Of a stretch of 64,000 bases of DNA, positions 37,335 to 46,026 are shown one piece after another. Below the pieces are notes generated by a model. That model saw nothing but the letters and a program-made list of their open reading frames with translations, was not told where the DNA came from and searched no databases. Position numbers and translations under genes: made by a program. The first letter of the stretch is position 1. Every line of letters starts with the position of its first letter. The stretch spans positions 833,592 through 897,591 of the forward strand of contig NZ_NETJ01000001.1 in the NCBI RefSeq assembly GCF_002128405.1. The letters are read 5' to 3'. Source of the DNA: Gottfriedia solisilvae. GTDB lineage: Bacteria; Bacillota; Bacilli; Bacillales; Bacillaceae_G.

Positions 37335-38495
37335 TTAACCTACAAGTGCAACGATTTTTTCAGCGCCGTCAGCCATTGAATCAGCTGCAACAATGTTTAA
37401 GCCAGACTCATTAAGAATCTTCTTACCTAATTCAACATTTGTTCCTTCTAAACGAACAACTAGTGGTAAGTGTAGGCCAACTTGTTTAGTAGCTTCTACA
37501 ACACCTTCTGCAATAACGTCACACTTCATGATGCCACCGAAAATGTTAACGAAAATACCTTTAACATTTTGATCAGAAAGGATGATTTTAAATGCTTCAG
37601 TTACTTTCTCAGCAGTTGCACCGCCCCCCACATCAAGGAAGTTAGCCGGATCTCCACCGTAATGTTTAATGATATCCATCGTTGCCATAGCAAGTCCAGC
37701 ACCATTTACCATACATCCGATATTTCCATATAGAGAAATATAGTTTAAATCGAATTTAGAAGCTTCGATCTCTTTTGGATCTTCTTCTTCAAGGTCGCGA
37801 TAAGCTAAAATATCTGCATGACGATATAAAGCATTTGAATCAAAGTTTAACTTTGCATCTAATGCCATTACTTCTCCATCACCAGTAACTACTAATGGAT
37901 TAATTTCAGCGATTGAGCAATCTTTTTCAACAAACGCTTTATATAAGCCCATCATGAACTTAACAGCTTTGTTTACAAGATTACTTGGGATATTGATATT
38001 GAACGCAATACGACGTGCTTGGAAGCCTTGTAGACCTACTGCAGGATCAATATACTCTTTAAAGATTTTTTCAGGTGTTTTTTCAGCTACTTCTTCAATT
38101 TCAGTTCCACCTTCTTCAGAAGCCATTAATACAACTTGTGAAGTAGCGCGGTCTAAAACTAAACCAACATAATATTCTTTTTTAATATCGCAGCCTTCTT
38201 CGATAAGTAAGCGCTTTACTTCCTTACCTTCTGGTCCTGTTTGATGAGTAACTAATACTTTGCCTAGAATTTCACTAGCATATGTATTTACTTCATCTAA
38301 ATTTTTTGCTACTTTTACGCCACCCGCTTTACCGCGGCCACCAGCGTGAATTTGAGCTTTAACTACACATACAGCTGTACCTAATTCTTTTGCTGCTTCT
38401 ACTGCTTCTTCAACTGTGAAAGCAACTTTACCATTTGGTACTTTTACGCCATAGCTTCGTAGGATTTCTTTCCCTTGATACTCATGGATATTCAT
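37335..38495 (-). CDS. sucC: Succinate-CoA ligase, ADP-forming beta subunit
   Basis: SucC is the nucleotide-binding subunit of succinyl-CoA synthetase. The 386-residue protein has the ATP-grasp domain (about 1-240, starting [17 protein letters not shown]) and the C-terminal CoA-ligase domain ([18 protein letters not shown]). The open frame extends 36 codons upstream but overlaps the promoter; GGGGAGGATGG before the ATG at 38495 fixes the start and matches the family. The gene starts a new transcription unit with sucD. Confidence 0.98.
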   Translation of the reverse strand: MNIHEYQGKEILRSYGVKVPNGKVAFTVEEAVEAAKELGTAVCVVKAQIHAGGRGKAGGVKVAKNLDEVNTYASEILGKVLVTHQTGPEGKEVKRLLIEEGCDIKKEYYVGLVLDRATSQVVLMASEEGGTEIEEVAEKTPEKIFKEYIDPAVGLQGFQARRIAFNINIPSNLVNKAVKFMMGLYKAFVEKDCSIAEINPLVVTGDGEVMALDAKLNFDSNALYRHADILAYRDLEEEDPKEIEASKFDLNYISLYGNIGCMVNGAGLAMATMDIIKHYGGDPANFLDVGGGATAEKVTEAFKIILSDQNVKGIFVNIFGGIMKCDVIAEGVVEATKQVGLHLPLVVRLEGTNVELGKKILNESGLNIVAADSMADGAEKIVALVG

Positions 38496-38541
38496 GATCC
38501 ATCCTCCCCTTTTAGAACAAGACAAATTAAAACACATACCT

Positions 38542-38570
38542 ATTGTATCTCTTACAGAATATACTGTAAA
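38542..38570 (-). promoter_or_regulatory. sucCD SigA promoter
   Basis: TTTACA (38565-38570) and TACAAT (38542-38547) on the minus strand are 17 bases apart, each one base from consensus. Transcription would start about 40 bases before the sucC ATG. It lies directly downstream of the terminator at 38614-38648. Confidence 0.75.
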
Positions 38571-38613
38571 TACTTTAGTAGAAAACAAAAAAATATTATG
38601 CATTTTTATAAAG

Positions 38614-38648
38614 AAAACCCTTTCATCAAGATTTCATGAAAGAGTTTT
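38614..38648 (-). terminator. ylqH operon terminator
   Basis: A 13-base-pair stem (38614-38626 with 38636-38648, one G-U pair in minus-strand RNA) encloses a nine-base loop. The T-run is short. It closes the rnhB-ylqG-ylqH unit before the sucC promoter. Confidence 0.7.
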
Positions 38649-38850
38649 ATCATATTACAATATTATTATATGTTCTTTTTCAAAAGCTATTTGTTCATTA
38701 AAAATAAAGTTGATTCGATCGTAAGATTTATGACTCCCTTTGAAATTAGTAGAGATTCATACAAAGTCATTTTTATGTGAATGGAATCTCACCGTGTTTT
38801 TTCTGCTTTAAATGCAATTAAACGGAACAATTAATTCATGGTGCTATTCC
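38649..38850. other. Non-coding stretch after ylqH
   Basis: Together with the sucC promoter and the preceding terminator this forms a gap of about 355 bases without a gene between sucC and ylqH. In this part I see only AT-rich sequence with no convincing hairpin, promoter or conserved open frame. It may be a long 3' untranslated region of ylqH. Confidence 0.4.
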
Positions 38851-39132
38851 CTATTTATTTTTTAATTGCTGATCTGCACGATAGATAAAAGCAAATAGTT
38901 CTGCAACAACACTATATAAATCTTCTGGGATTGTTTGATTGATTTCTAATTGGCTTAATACCTCCACTAACGAGGGATCCTCTTGAATTGGAACACCAAA
39001 TTCTTTTGCTTTTGAAAGAATTTCATCTGCAATAACCCCTTTACCTTTTGCAACAAGTTTTGGGGCTGAATCAAGTTCGGTATTATATTTTAAGGCAATT
39101 GCTTCTTTTCTCTTTTCTTGATTATTTTTCAT
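38851..39132 (-). CDS. ylqH: YlqH: stand-alone FlhB C-terminal domain homologue
   Basis: The 93-residue protein resembles the cytoplasmic C-terminal domain of FlhB/YscU: EAIALKYNTELDSAPKLVAKGKGVIADEILSKAKEFGVPI aligns with the part of FlhB after its NPTH cleavage site, but here the NPTH sequence is absent and there are no membrane segments. Such FlhB-like fragments can substitute for the cleaved FlhB C-terminus in other bacteria. It overlaps ylqG by four bases, and the two are probably made together. Role in this organism is inferred. Confidence 0.85.
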   Translation of the reverse strand: MKNNQEKRKEAIALKYNTELDSAPKLVAKGKGVIADEILSKAKEFGVPIQEDPSLVEVLSQLEINQTIPEDLYSVVAELFAFIYRADQQLKNK

Positions 39133-41021
39133 ATTAGTAAATCGACCCCTGTGTACTCACGACTAGAAAGTAAACTATTATTAAATTTTAATTCTTTCAT
39201 TTTTTGTTCACGTTCATTATTAAACGGTAAACATTTAATCATCGATAATTGAAAATCATGCTTAGCTAAACTCTCTTTTATCAATGGTTGAGTTGATGAG
39301 ATCATGGCATTTAAAGCTGTATTATTATTAAAAATCGTGACATTTACGACTCGATTTTGGATTGATACATCTACCATCGTTTCTTTCAGTGTTTCAAGTT
39401 CTAAGAAAAATAAAATGTGACAATGATTTGATTGAATTTCCTTAGAATTTGAAGAGCTTTCTTTTCCAGTCCATTGAATTGTTAAATCGGTTGACCAATT
39501 ATTTAAAAAGAGCGGTATTACAGTAGAATAGTTATACTCTGGTCCATTTTGATGAATCATTGTTATTTGACCAGCTGTAATTTTCGTAATTAATTGCTCT
39601 ATTGGATGCTTTAATCCCTCAGGTAGATTACTATTTAATGCTTTTAAAGCAATTTCTTTTAAAGTAGGAAATTGTTCATTCATTATTGCTTTATTTAATG
39701 ATGACAAGTCACTTATTTTACTTTCAGTATTAAAACCAACTAAATCTTGATGATTTTTAATTTGTTTTGTTATTTGATCTGCATTAACAACGCTATTTTT
39801 TATCTTATCATTAATTAACAGTTGGAAAAGTTCATTTACCGGATCTGATGTACTTGAATTCACTCCATTAAATAATTGGTTTTGCAAAAATAACTTTGTT
39901 AATTGATTAGATTTTCCATCCTCGTTAATTGTTGATAACACCCGTGTTAAAAACGCTATTTTTTCTTCAGAATGAATTGGGTCATTAGAAATATGTTTCG
40001 TCATAAAAGTGTCGATTTTATTTTTTATATCATTTATTTCTGTTTTACCAAGTGGTAATAAAGAGTTAGATGGAAGTTGTTGATCATCTAGTAAACTAGT
40101 TTCTTCTAATTGAAACAGTTGGTTCGCTAGATTTAAAGGTACTCTTGTCAACTCAGTTTTTACTGAGCTAAACTCTGGTAAGTCACTTAATATATTCAAA
40201 ATTGCCTTACTAACTGTTGGAGAATGTTCTGCAAGCTTGAATACATTTTGAAACACTTCTTGTCCAAAAAACTTTGATTGACTTATTTCCTTCGAAGTAA
40301 ATTGTTTATTCCATGTATTAACTAAGTTTGTATCGTCATTTGAATCTGTTATTATTTGCATTCCTAATTGTAATTGTTCTTGTTGAAAGTCAGTAATAAT
40401 ACTATTATTTTTCAATAAATTAATCATAGAATGTAACTGTTTACCTACATTCGTATTGGTTAATTCTTTGGGCAAGTTTTCTATTGTTGAAAAAATCTTG
40501 GCTAATTCGGTCTCTGAGCTAGTTATCAAGCTTTGTAATAAAGTTCCATTAATCGGGTAATTCTTTTTCATTAAAAAAGAAAGAGAATCTAATACTAGTT
40601 GTTTATTAGGTGATTTTAACAATTGATTCATTACTTCTAGCACTTCGCTCTTAGTGATTGCACGTTCACTTTGTAAAAATAATTTAATTACCGCTTCTGA
40701 ATCTTTCGTCACCGGTATATCTAATTCTTTTAAAATTTGAGCAGAGTTCTTTTGATCATTTTGTTTAATTTCACTAATTACTTTTAATTCGACTTTACCA
40801 TCTTTAAAGTCTTTTACCTCAAAATAAAACTTACCTTTTGATAATGCTTCTTCTACAACTGTTGCTGTAATGATTTTCCCATTAATAATAATTCTTGCAG
40901 TACCATCTTCTTCTAGCTCATTTACTTTCCCGACAACAATTTGTCCTTCTTTTAATTCAGTGTTAGGTATAAAATATTTTGCATTTGTCGCCAGTACGGT
41001 TGAAATACCTGCATTTTGCAT
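39129..41021 (-). CDS. ylqG: YlqG: large FliK-like protein of unknown function
   Basis: A 630-residue, predominantly hydrophilic, Asn/Gln/Leu-rich protein. The N-terminus (about 1-85) forms a small beta-rich domain (GQIVVGKVNELEEDGTARIIINGK). The middle is helical and weakly conserved. The last 130 residues resemble the FliK/Flg_hook C-terminal domain (VDVSIQNRVVNVTIFNNN, LIKESLAKHDFQLSMIKCLP). It has no signal peptide or membrane span. Position between rnhB and ylqH is the same as B. subtilis ylqG. A FliK-like protein coupled with a FlhB-like tail suggests involvement in export specificity, but this is inference. Confidence 0.8.
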   Translation of the reverse strand: MQNAGISTVLATNAKYFIPNTELKEGQIVVGKVNELEEDGTARIIINGKIITATVVEEALSKGKFYFEVKDFKDGKVELKVISEIKQNDQKNSAQILKELDIPVTKDSEAVIKLFLQSERAITKSEVLEVMNQLLKSPNKQLVLDSLSFLMKKNYPINGTLLQSLITSSETELAKIFSTIENLPKELTNTNVGKQLHSMINLLKNNSIITDFQQEQLQLGMQIITDSNDDTNLVNTWNKQFTSKEISQSKFFGQEVFQNVFKLAEHSPTVSKAILNILSDLPEFSSVKTELTRVPLNLANQLFQLEETSLLDDQQLPSNSLLPLGKTEINDIKNKIDTFMTKHISNDPIHSEEKIAFLTRVLSTINEDGKSNQLTKLFLQNQLFNGVNSSTSDPVNELFQLLINDKIKNSVVNADQITKQIKNHQDLVGFNTESKISDLSSLNKAIMNEQFPTLKEIALKALNSNLPEGLKHPIEQLITKITAGQITMIHQNGPEYNYSTVIPLFLNNWSTDLTIQWTGKESSSNSKEIQSNHCHILFFLELETLKETMVDVSIQNRVVNVTIFNNNTALNAMISSTQPLIKESLAKHDFQLSMIKCLPFNNEREQKMKELKFNNSLLSSREYTGVDLLI

Positions 41022-41035
41022 ATTGTATCAATCCT

Positions 41036-41797
41036 TTACCTTCCCTTAATAGGTGCAAATGATTTCCGATGCTCATGAATAATCCCAAATTGCTCAATCG
41101 CTTCAAGATGTTCTTTCGTTCCATACCCCATATGCTTTTCAAATCCATAATGAGGATGCTCTTTCCCAAGTTCGACCATTAGTGAATCTCTAGTTTCTTT
41201 GGCTAATACGGACGCTGCTGCGATACTAATACTTGTTGCATCACCCTTGATGATTGATGTCTGTGAAATTTCCATTGGTAGTTTCATCGCATCAATTAAT
41301 AAATGTTCAGGAATTTTGTGTAATTGTTCAATTGCTCGTTTCATGGCAAGCTTTGTTGCTTCATATATATTCAGTTCATCAATTTCAACCGAACTCGCCA
41401 TACCGATTCCATATGAAATGGCTTCGCTTTTTATCCTCTCAACAAAATATTGTCTTTTTTCTTTTGACAATTTTTTAGAATCATCTAATCCAATTAGCTC
41501 ATTTTCTTGATCTAAAATGACAGCAGCCGCTACAACTGGACCAGCTAACGGACCTCTTCCAACCTCGTCGACTCCAGCGATTAATGTGATGTTTTGTCCG
41601 TAAAGATTTTTTTCATATTCCATCATCTTATGAAACTTTGCACGTGCCATTTCTATTTTTTCTTGTTCACGATACCATTTTGCTATTAACTTTTGAACAC
41701 CAATGCGTTGATCATTTTTTAATTCAATGAAAACATCACTTTTTTCATCAGTTAAGTCACTTAATATCTCTTTTATTTGTTCAATTGTCTGTGTCAT
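41036..41797 (-). CDS. rnhB: Ribonuclease HII
   Basis: RNase HII removes ribonucleotides and RNA-DNA hybrids. The 253-residue protein has an N-terminal extension (about 1-70) common in Bacilli, then the catalytic domain with Asp77 and Glu78 in GVDEVGRGPLAGP, DDSKKLSKEKR, and the SIAAASVLAKETRD segment. It starts a unit with ylqG and ylqH after the rbgA terminator. Confidence 0.97.
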   Translation of the reverse strand: MTQTIEQIKEILSDLTDEKSDVFIELKNDQRIGVQKLIAKWYREQEKIEMARAKFHKMMEYEKNLYGQNITLIAGVDEVGRGPLAGPVVAAAVILDQENELIGLDDSKKLSKEKRQYFVERIKSEAISYGIGMASSVEIDELNIYEATKLAMKRAIEQLHKIPEHLLIDAMKLPMEISQTSIIKGDATSISIAAASVLAKETRDSLMVELGKEHPHYGFEKHMGYGTKEHLEAIEQFGIIHEHRKSFAPIKGR

Positions 41798-41853
41798 CCC
41801 CTGTTACTCCTTATAAACTATATCGGTTAAATCTCCTCAAATTTCATTAAAAA

Positions 41854-41889
41854 AGAAGAAAGTACGCCTATTCTTGCGCACTTTCTTCT
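41854..41889 (-). terminator. rbgA terminator overlapping coding sequence
   Basis: A 13-base-pair stem (41854-41866 with 41877-41889; one G-U pair in minus-strand RNA, mismatched on the plus strand) is followed on the minus strand by six T residues. Its upstream arm encodes some of the last residues of RbgA, and the stop codon (41868-41870) lies in the loop. Confidence 0.85.
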
Positions 41890-42767
41890 AATATTTTGTC
41901 ATCCTCACGATGCATTGCTGGATTTTCAAACGAAAGTCTACCTAATTTTCCCGCTCTTAACTCTCGTAGGAATAAATCAGATGTTTTATCGTAGTCTATA
42001 AAACCACCAGACATTAGTAATCCACGTTTTCTTCCAATATGATCAAAAATCGGAACGACATCTTCTGAAAATAATATGTCTTCACTCATATCATATCGTT
42101 CTTTTAATACATTTGGATAATACTCTCTTAAATACTTTATTGCATATACCATTACTTCTTGTAAATTGATAATACTGTCTTTAATCGCACCTGTAGTAGC
42201 TAAACGTAGTCCAACTAATTGATCCTCGAATTTAGGCCAAAGAATTCCTGGCGTATCCAATAATTCTATTTCCTTACCTACTTTAATCCATTGTTGAGCC
42301 TGAGTTACACCAGGACGATCACCTGTTTTTGCGATATTTTTACGAGCTAACTTATTTATTAAAGTTGATTTCCCTACATTTGGAATTCCAACAATTAATG
42401 CTCTAATTGCTCTAGGCTTTATACCCTTTGCTCGCATCTTATCGAATTTCTCTTTTGTAAGTAATTGACACGAAGTAATAATTGCTTTTAATCCTTGACC
42501 GGATTGTGCATCTATCGCGATTGCCATAACACCTTGCTTTTCATAATGTGCTAACCAAGCTTGTGTTGTTCTTGGATCAGCTAAATCAGCTTTGTTCAGC
42601 AAGAGTAATCTAGGTTTATTTGAGATTATTTCATCAATCATAGGATTTCTTGAAGCCGCTGGTACCCTAGCATCCGCTAATTCTATTACAACGTCGATTA
42701 CTGATAACTTTTCAGTAACCTGTCTTCTAGCTTTTGCCATATGGCCTGGAAACCATTGAATTGTCAT
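41868..42767 (-). CDS. rbgA: Ribosome biogenesis GTPase RbgA (YlqF)
   Basis: RbgA is an essential GTPase for late 50S subunit assembly. The 299-residue protein has the circularly permuted order of G motifs: G4 NKADL (near 59) before the P-loop GIPNVGKST (near 128) and G3 DTPG (near 173), followed by the C-terminal ANTAR-like RNA-binding domain. It follows lepB by about 48 bases and ends in its own terminator. Confidence 0.97.
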   Translation of the reverse strand: MTIQWFPGHMAKARRQVTEKLSVIDVVIELADARVPAASRNPMIDEIISNKPRLLLLNKADLADPRTTQAWLAHYEKQGVMAIAIDAQSGQGLKAIITSCQLLTKEKFDKMRAKGIKPRAIRALIVGIPNVGKSTLINKLARKNIAKTGDRPGVTQAQQWIKVGKEIELLDTPGILWPKFEDQLVGLRLATTGAIKDSIINLQEVMVYAIKYLREYYPNVLKERYDMSEDILFSEDVVPIFDHIGRKRGLLMSGGFIDYDKTSDLFLRELRAGKLGRLSFENPAMHREDDKILEESAQE

Positions 42768-42815
42768 GTTGCCACCTTCTTATACATTTAAATAATTTCG
42801 AATAGAACAGTTCAA

Positions 42816-43370
42816 TTATTTTGCCATTTTTATTTCTGAAAACGGCCAAAATACAAAACTAGCTCGACCTAGTATTTCATCTTGATCTACTGTTCCAATA
42901 ATACGACTATCTTTACTTAATCTTCTATTATCACCTAAAACAAACACTTCACCTTTTGGTACCGTCTTTTTACCAGTTATTTCTTCTAATTTGAAGTTTT
43001 CAGTTAGAGGACCATCTGTTGTTTCCTTTTTGTATTCGTTTAAATACGCCTCTTTATACGCTTTACCATTTACATATAAAACATCATTTTTATATTCAAC
43101 TGTATCACCTGGTAAACCAATTACACGTTTAATATAATCTTTTTCCTTTGTTGCATGAAATACAACAATATCAAATCTTTCAGGCTCATGTAATTTATAA
43201 ACGATTTTATTCACAATCATTCTACTTTGATCTTGCAGTGTTGGCATCATTGAAATTCCGTCTACAAGAACTGGAGTAAATAGGAATGTTCGAATACCTA
43301 TTGCAAGTATAAGTGCAATAAAAATTGTTTTGATTAATTCCCAAATTCCGCCACCGTTGTTTTCCTTCAA
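42816..43370 (-). CDS. lepB: Type I signal peptidase
   Basis: The 184-residue membrane protease cleaves signal peptides outside the membrane. It has one N-terminal membrane helix (about 12-32), catalytic Ser40 in GISMMPTL, Lys81 in DYIKRVIGLPGD, and box E GDNRRLSKDSR near the end. B. subtilis has paralogues (SipS/T/U/V) elsewhere; a copy between rplS and rbgA occurs in other Bacillaceae, including the B. cereus group as I recall. It begins a unit with rbgA after the rplS terminator. Confidence 0.95.
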   Translation of the reverse strand: MKENNGGGIWELIKTIFIALILAIGIRTFLFTPVLVDGISMMPTLQDQSRMIVNKIVYKLHEPERFDIVVFHATKEKDYIKRVIGLPGDTVEYKNDVLYVNGKAYKEAYLNEYKKETTDGPLTENFKLEEITGKKTVPKGEVFVLGDNRRLSKDSRIIGTVDQDEILGRASFVFWPFSEIKMAK

Positions 43371-43488
43371 ACTAATCCCTCCAATTATAACAATACCAAT
43401 TTCTAGGCATAAATATACAATTCATTTAACACTACTATGTATGTACTAATTTACGTTTTATTATATCATAACTACATTAATTAGAAAA

Positions 43489-43517
43489 AAAGGAGCTTGT
43501 TTAATACAAGCTCCTTT
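43489..43517 (-). terminator. rplS terminator
   Basis: A perfect 12-base-pair stem (AAAGGAGCTTGT at 43489-43500 with its complement at 43506-43517) has a five-base loop and a run of T on the minus strand immediately downstream. It lies seven bases after the rplS stop. Confidence 0.92.
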
Positions 43518-43524
43518 CAAAAGA

Positions 43525-43869
43525 CTATCGAAGTTCTTTAATTCTTGCTTTTTTACCAGTAAGTGCACGTAGGTAGTAAAGTTTAGCACGACGTACTTTA
43601 CCGCGACGAACAACGTCTAATTTAGCAATTTTTGGAGTGTGTAATGGGAACGCACGTTCAACACCAACACCGTAAGAAATTTTACGAACTGTGAAAGTTT
43701 CGCTAATTCCGCCACCACGACGTTTAATAACTACACCTTCGAATAATTGGATACGCTCACGAGTACCCTCAACAACTTTAACGTGAACTCGTACAGTATC
43801 ACCAGGACGGAATGCTGGTAAGTCAGTTCTAAGTTGTTCTTTTGTAATTTCGTTAATTAAATTTTGCAT
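43525..43869 (-). CDS. rplS: 50S ribosomal protein L19
   Basis: L19 sits at the 30S-50S interface. The 114-residue protein is colinear with other bacterial L19 proteins, with the [13 protein letters not shown] start region, [12 protein letters not shown] and the ending KARIKELR. It is expressed downstream of trmD and is probably controlled by a leader element at 43872-43965. Confidence 0.99.
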   Translation of the reverse strand: MQNLINEITKEQLRTDLPAFRPGDTVRVHVKVVEGTRERIQLFEGVVIKRRGGGISETFTVRKISYGVGVERAFPLHTPKIAKLDVVRRGKVRRAKLYYLRALTGKKARIKELR

Positions 43870-43871
43870 AA

Positions 43872-43970
43872 TTTATGCTCCCCTTTTCAACCGATGCTCT
43901 TACAAGATTTATTCACTCACAGCGGAACACCGAGAATAAAGGCTTAAGTATTTACTCAAGCCACAAGTTA
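43872..43970 (-). ncRNA. Probable L19 ribosomal protein leader
   Basis: The trmD-rplS gap contains stacked structure in minus-strand RNA: GGCTTGAGT/ACTTAAGCC (43941-43949, 43954-43962, one G-U pair only in the minus sense), and TTTATTC/GAATAAA (43908-43914, 43934-43940) enclosing CGG/CCG. From memory these match the Rfam L19 leader of Bacillaceae upstream of rplS, which is thought to mediate autoregulation. Exact ends are approximate. Confidence 0.65.
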
Positions 43971-43998
43971 TATTAACATATTATGAGTTTGTATGCAA

Positions 43999-44748
43999 CT
44001 AATTTTCCTGATTCATTTCGTCTTTTATTTGCTGCATCCATTTCTCTTCTTTTTTGTTTAAAGTGTAGTCTTCTAATAGATCCGGTCTTCTTTCCAGCGT
44101 ACGTTTAAATGATTGCTTCGTACGCCATTCTTCGATATGAGCATGATTACCAGATAATAACACATTAGGTACTTTTAACCCTCTGAACTCAGCCGGTCTA
44201 GTATAGTGTGGATGCTCTAATAATCCTGTACTAAATGAATCTTCAATTTTTGACGTCGTATTTCCTAGCACTCCTGGAATTAGACGTACAACACTATCAG
44301 CAATAACCATCGCTCCAAGTTCGCCACCAGTCAGTACATAATCTCCAATTGAAATCTCATCTGTTACAATGTGTTCGCGAATACGTTCATCGTATCCTTC
44401 ATAATGACCGCAAATAAAGATTAAGTGCTCCTCATTCGCTAGTTCTTCAGCCTTGCGTTGGGTGAACCTCTCTCCCTGAGGGCATAGAAGGATTACTCTA
44501 GGCTTGTTTTCACTTTTTGAGACTAAATCATCAACAGCATCAAATATTGGCTGTGGCGCTAATACCATGCCTGCTCCACCACCGTATGGATAATCATCCA
44601 CACTAGAGTGTTTATTCGTTGAATAATCCCTAAAATTAACACATCGAAACTCAACAGCCTCTTTTTCTTGAGCTTTTTTCAAAATGGAAGAATGTAGAAC
44701 ACCTTCAAACATTTCTGGGAATAGTGTTAAAAAATCTAGCTTCATCAT
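43999..44748 (-). CDS. trmD: tRNA (guanine37-N1)-methyltransferase
   Basis: TrmD makes m1G37 in tRNA and prevents frameshifting. The 249-residue SPOUT enzyme has the conserved start [14 protein letters not shown], the knotted SAM site ([35 protein letters not shown]) and the C-terminal [10 protein letters not shown] motif. It overlaps the rimM stop by four bases. Confidence 0.98.
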   Translation of the reverse strand: MMKLDFLTLFPEMFEGVLHSSILKKAQEKEAVEFRCVNFRDYSTNKHSSVDDYPYGGGAGMVLAPQPIFDAVDDLVSKSENKPRVILLCPQGERFTQRKAEELANEEHLIFICGHYEGYDERIREHIVTDEISIGDYVLTGGELGAMVIADSVVRLIPGVLGNTTSKIEDSFSTGLLEHPHYTRPAEFRGLKVPNVLLSGNHAHIEEWRTKQSFKRTLERRPDLLEDYTLNKKEEKWMQQIKDEMNQEN

Positions 44749-45257
44749 AGAAGGCCTTCCATTAATTCAATTTTGACCAACTTATTCTCGATATCTACTT
44801 CTTTAACAATTTGCTCAATATAAGGAATTAAAGCATCTTTTTGACCTTTACGTTGAATTACCCACACATCATTCGCTCCAGGTGATAAAATCTCTTTAAT
44901 TTTACCAATTTCCTCACCATCAACCGTTTCTACCATACAACCAATAATTTCGTGATAGTAATACTCATTTTTTTCTAAGCTATGTAATTGATCTTCTGTT
45001 ATTTTTAAAATGCTATTTTTAAATGGTTCAACTTCGTTTAAAGAATCGAAACCTTCAAAGGTTAATAAATCAAAATTTTTGTGCACCCTGTGATTTGTTA
45101 TTTTTAAAGTAATAGGTGTCTCATCATTTTGTTTAAACAAATATAAAGTATTGCCCTTTTTGTATCTTTTCTCTGGAAAATCTGTTCTTGAAATAACACG
45201 AACTTCTCCGCGAACACCATGTGTATTAACAATTTTACCGACATTTAAATATTTCAT
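44745..45257 (-). CDS. rimM: 16S rRNA processing protein RimM
   Basis: RimM assists 30S head maturation and binds S19. The 170-residue protein has the N-terminal RimM domain ([16 protein letters not shown]) and a C-terminal PRC barrel with [18 protein letters not shown] and ending [18 protein letters not shown]. It is coupled to trmD through a four-base overlap. In B. subtilis ylqD precedes it; here there is only a terminator and a short gap. Confidence 0.97.
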   Translation of the reverse strand: MKYLNVGKIVNTHGVRGEVRVISRTDFPEKRYKKGNTLYLFKQNDETPITLKITNHRVHKNFDLLTFEGFDSLNEVEPFKNSILKITEDQLHSLEKNEYYYHEIIGCMVETVDGEEIGKIKEILSPGANDVWVIQRKGQKDALIPYIEQIVKEVDIENKLVKIELMEGLL

Positions 45258-45342
45258 CTTTATACCTCTATAAATATTATTTACAAGCTTTACACCTTAT
45301 TGTAGCCATTCAATAAATAGATATGTCTTGTTAATGTTGAAA

Positions 45343-45370
45343 ACGGCCCTTAGCAATAGCCAAGGACCGT
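45343..45370 (-). terminator. khpA terminator
   Basis: A 12-base-pair stem (45343-45354 with 45359-45370) around a four-base loop is fully paired only in minus-strand RNA, where two positions form G-U pairs that are mismatches in the plus sense. TTTTC follows. It closes the ylxM-ffh-rpsP-khpA unit. Confidence 0.85.
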
Positions 45371-45375
45371 CAATA

Positions 45376-45615
45376 TTACTGAATATCTAAGTGAATACGT
45401 TTAGCATGTTCATTACTTGCTGCATATACAACAGTACGAATCGCCTTAGCAATTTTACCATGTTTGCCAATCACTCTACCTGCATCTTCAGGATTAACCT
45501 GTAAATGAAAGTATAGATTGTTTTCATCTTCTTTTACTTGAAGTGAAATGTCCTCTGGATGATCTACAAGACTTGAAACAATTGCGTTAATGAGTGTATT
45601 CATCTTTTTTTCCAT
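45376..45615 (-). CDS. khpA: KH-domain RNA-binding protein KhpA (YlqC)
   Basis: KhpA is a small single-KH RNA-binding protein, partner of KhpB/Jag in other Firmicutes. The 79-residue protein has the GxxG loop as IGKHGKIAKAIRTVV and length of the family (81 in B. subtilis). It starts one base after the rpsP stop; ATG 45615 has no strong ribosome binding site, and an internal ATG four codons later is a possible alternative. Confidence 0.93.
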   Translation of the reverse strand: MEKKMNTLINAIVSSLVDHPEDISLQVKEDENNLYFHLQVNPEDAGRVIGKHGKIAKAIRTVVYAASNEHAKRIHLDIQ

Positions 45616-45616
45616 A

Positions 45617-45889
45617 TTACTTGCCGTTGCGAGCGTTGTGGAATTTCTCTAAGATACCAGCTTTAGAGAATAAGTTACGAACTGTATCAGATGGTTTAGC
45701 ACCTGTTCCTAACCATTTTAATGCTGCTTCTTCGTTAATTTTGATTTCAGCTGGTTGAGCTACTGGATTGTAAGTTCCAATCTCTTCAATGAAACGTCCG
45801 TCACGAGGAGAACGAGCATCTGCTACTACTACACGATAAAAAGGAGATTTTTTAGCTCCCATACGTTTTAAACGAATTTTAACTGCCAT
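45617..45889 (-). CDS. rpsP: 30S ribosomal protein S16
   Basis: S16 is an early-binding 30S protein. The 90-residue sequence is colinear with bacterial S16 ([46 protein letters not shown] N-terminal half). Preceded by an AGGTGC-type ribosome binding site. A roughly 137-base AT-rich gap separates it from ffh; I see no clear promoter or hairpin in that gap. Confidence 0.99.
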   Translation of the reverse strand: MAVKIRLKRMGAKKSPFYRVVVADARSPRDGRFIEEIGTYNPVAQPAEIKINEEAALKWLGTGAKPSDTVRNLFSKAGILEKFHNARNGK

Positions 45890-46026
45890 TTTTAAAGCAC
45901 CTCCGAAAATATTTACAACGATTAGTATATTATCAAAAACTCATACTGTTTGTAAAGTAAAATTTCTTAACAGTATTAATTTTTTATTAAACAATGTTAA
46001 ATGTTGGAATTCCATGCAAAACTTGG

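Noticed and set aside
38496..38850. Riboswitch upstream of sucC
   Set aside because: The structure present is a terminator for ylqH followed by a SigA promoter; the remaining sequence shows no conserved aptamer-like layout.
38851..39132. ylqH as a truncated flhB pseudogene
   Set aside because: It has an intact frame, good start, overlap with ylqG and the same place in B. subtilis, so it is a maintained small gene.
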